NCBI GenBank assembly: GCA_035628395.1
Contig: DASPJX010000174.1
Span: 1-5,967, forward strand
Direction: 5' to 3'
Length of the DNA stretch: 5,967 bases
From: UBA4615 sp035628395
GTDB lineage: Bacteria > Pseudomonadota > Gammaproteobacteria > Burkholderiales > Burkholderiaceae_E
In this document: piece by piece, positions 5,771 to 5,967 of the stretch
Position numbering within the stretch: the first letter of the stretch is position 1
Layout of the letters: every line of letters begins with the position of its first letter
Position numbers and translations under genes: made by a program
The notes under the pieces: generated by a model
What the model was told of the DNA's origin: nothing
What the model saw: only the letters and a program-made list of their open reading frames with translations
Database searches by the model: none

Positions 5771-5967
5771 ACGGTCCGTCCCGATTCCCCGCCCGGCTCG
5801 CCGCCGGCCTCGCGACCGCGGCGGCGCTGCTGGCCGCGCTGCCGCCGGCCGCCGCGCAGTCCCCGTCCGGCACCGCCGCGAAGCCGGCCGCGCCGGCCGG
5901 CGCGCAGACCCCGCCCCAGCGCCGCGCCGCGCCGCCGGCGTGCGCCCCGGGCCAGGACTGCCCGCGC
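5767..5967 (+). CDS. Unrecognised exported Ala/Pro-rich protein, 5' part only (runs off the right edge)
   Basis: A TTG at 5767 overlaps the prpC stop (TTGA) and is preceded seven bases earlier by GGAGA (5755-5759), a good ribosome site. It opens a frame without stops for 67 codons to the window edge. The product begins with a textbook Sec signal peptide: Arg6 and Arg10, a hydrophobic LAAGLATAAALLAALP (11-26), and an AAA-Q cleavage site after Ala30. A low-complexity stretch rich in Ala, Pro and Gln follows (31-58), then CAPGQDCPR with Cys59 and Cys65. The mature protein would therefore lie in the periplasm or outside. No lipobox is seen, so it is not predicted to be a lipoprotein. The family is not recognisable from this fragment. 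Overlap with prpC implies translational coupling, though the GC bias alone could keep a frame open, so the gene call rests on the signal peptide and ribosome site. Confidence 0.7.
   Translation, partial: MNGPSRFPARLAAGLATAAALLAALPPAAAQSPSGTAAKPAAPAGAQTPPQRRAAPPACAPGQDCPR

Noticed and set aside
1..5967. Search for mobile elements, tRNA or rRNA genes, CRISPR repeats and attachment sites
   Set aside because: None seen by eye: gene order is tight, composition is even, and no terminal repeats, transposase motifs or regularly spaced repeats appear.

Overview
The window is a compact central-metabolism locus from a high-GC betaproteobacterium, most likely of the order Burkholderiales. The evidence is threefold. 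The arrangement of a GntR/UTRA regulator leading into sdhC-sdhD-sdhA, with mdh divergent, is typical of that group. The protein motifs (SdhA LPRRRFD...IVGAGGSGM, Mdh GARPRGPGMER and AMLRLDHNRA) look betaproteobacterial. Wobble positions are almost all G or C. Genus cannot be told from the sequence alone.

Layout. The left half reads on the minus strand, running away from position 2430: a GntR-family regulator (1708-2430), then sdhC (1157-1573), sdhD (805-1155) and the N-terminal 45% or so of sdhA (803 to the window edge at 1). The three sdh genes are separated by single bases. The right half reads on the plus strand: mdh (2565-3554), prpB (3685-4560), prpC (4616-5770), and the first 67 codons of an unrecognised exported protein. 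That last gene starts with a TTG overlapping the prpC stop codon (5767 to the right edge). The divergent gntR-mdh control region (2431-2564) holds an AT-rich palindrome, a strong sigma70-like promoter for mdh and promoter-like elements for gntR. No gap between genes exceeds about 135 bases.

How the genes work together. PrpC condenses propionyl-CoA with oxaloacetate to 2-methylcitrate, and PrpB cleaves 2-methylisocitrate to pyruvate and succinate. Succinate dehydrogenase (SdhCDA plus SdhB outside the window) oxidises succinate to fumarate. After hydration by a fumarase not encoded here, Mdh turns malate back into the oxaloacetate that PrpC consumes. The locus therefore gathers most of the closed methylcitrate loop plus two core TCA enzymes around one regulator. 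The dehydratase/isomerase steps (acnD/prpF or acnB), sdhB, fumarase and a PrpR-type activator are not in the window.

No mobile element, CRISPR array, RNA gene or obviously new defence or biosynthetic system is visible. The points most worth a second look are the palindromic operator candidate, the coupled exported protein after prpC, and structured leader or spacer sequences at sdhC, mdh-prpB and prpB-prpC.
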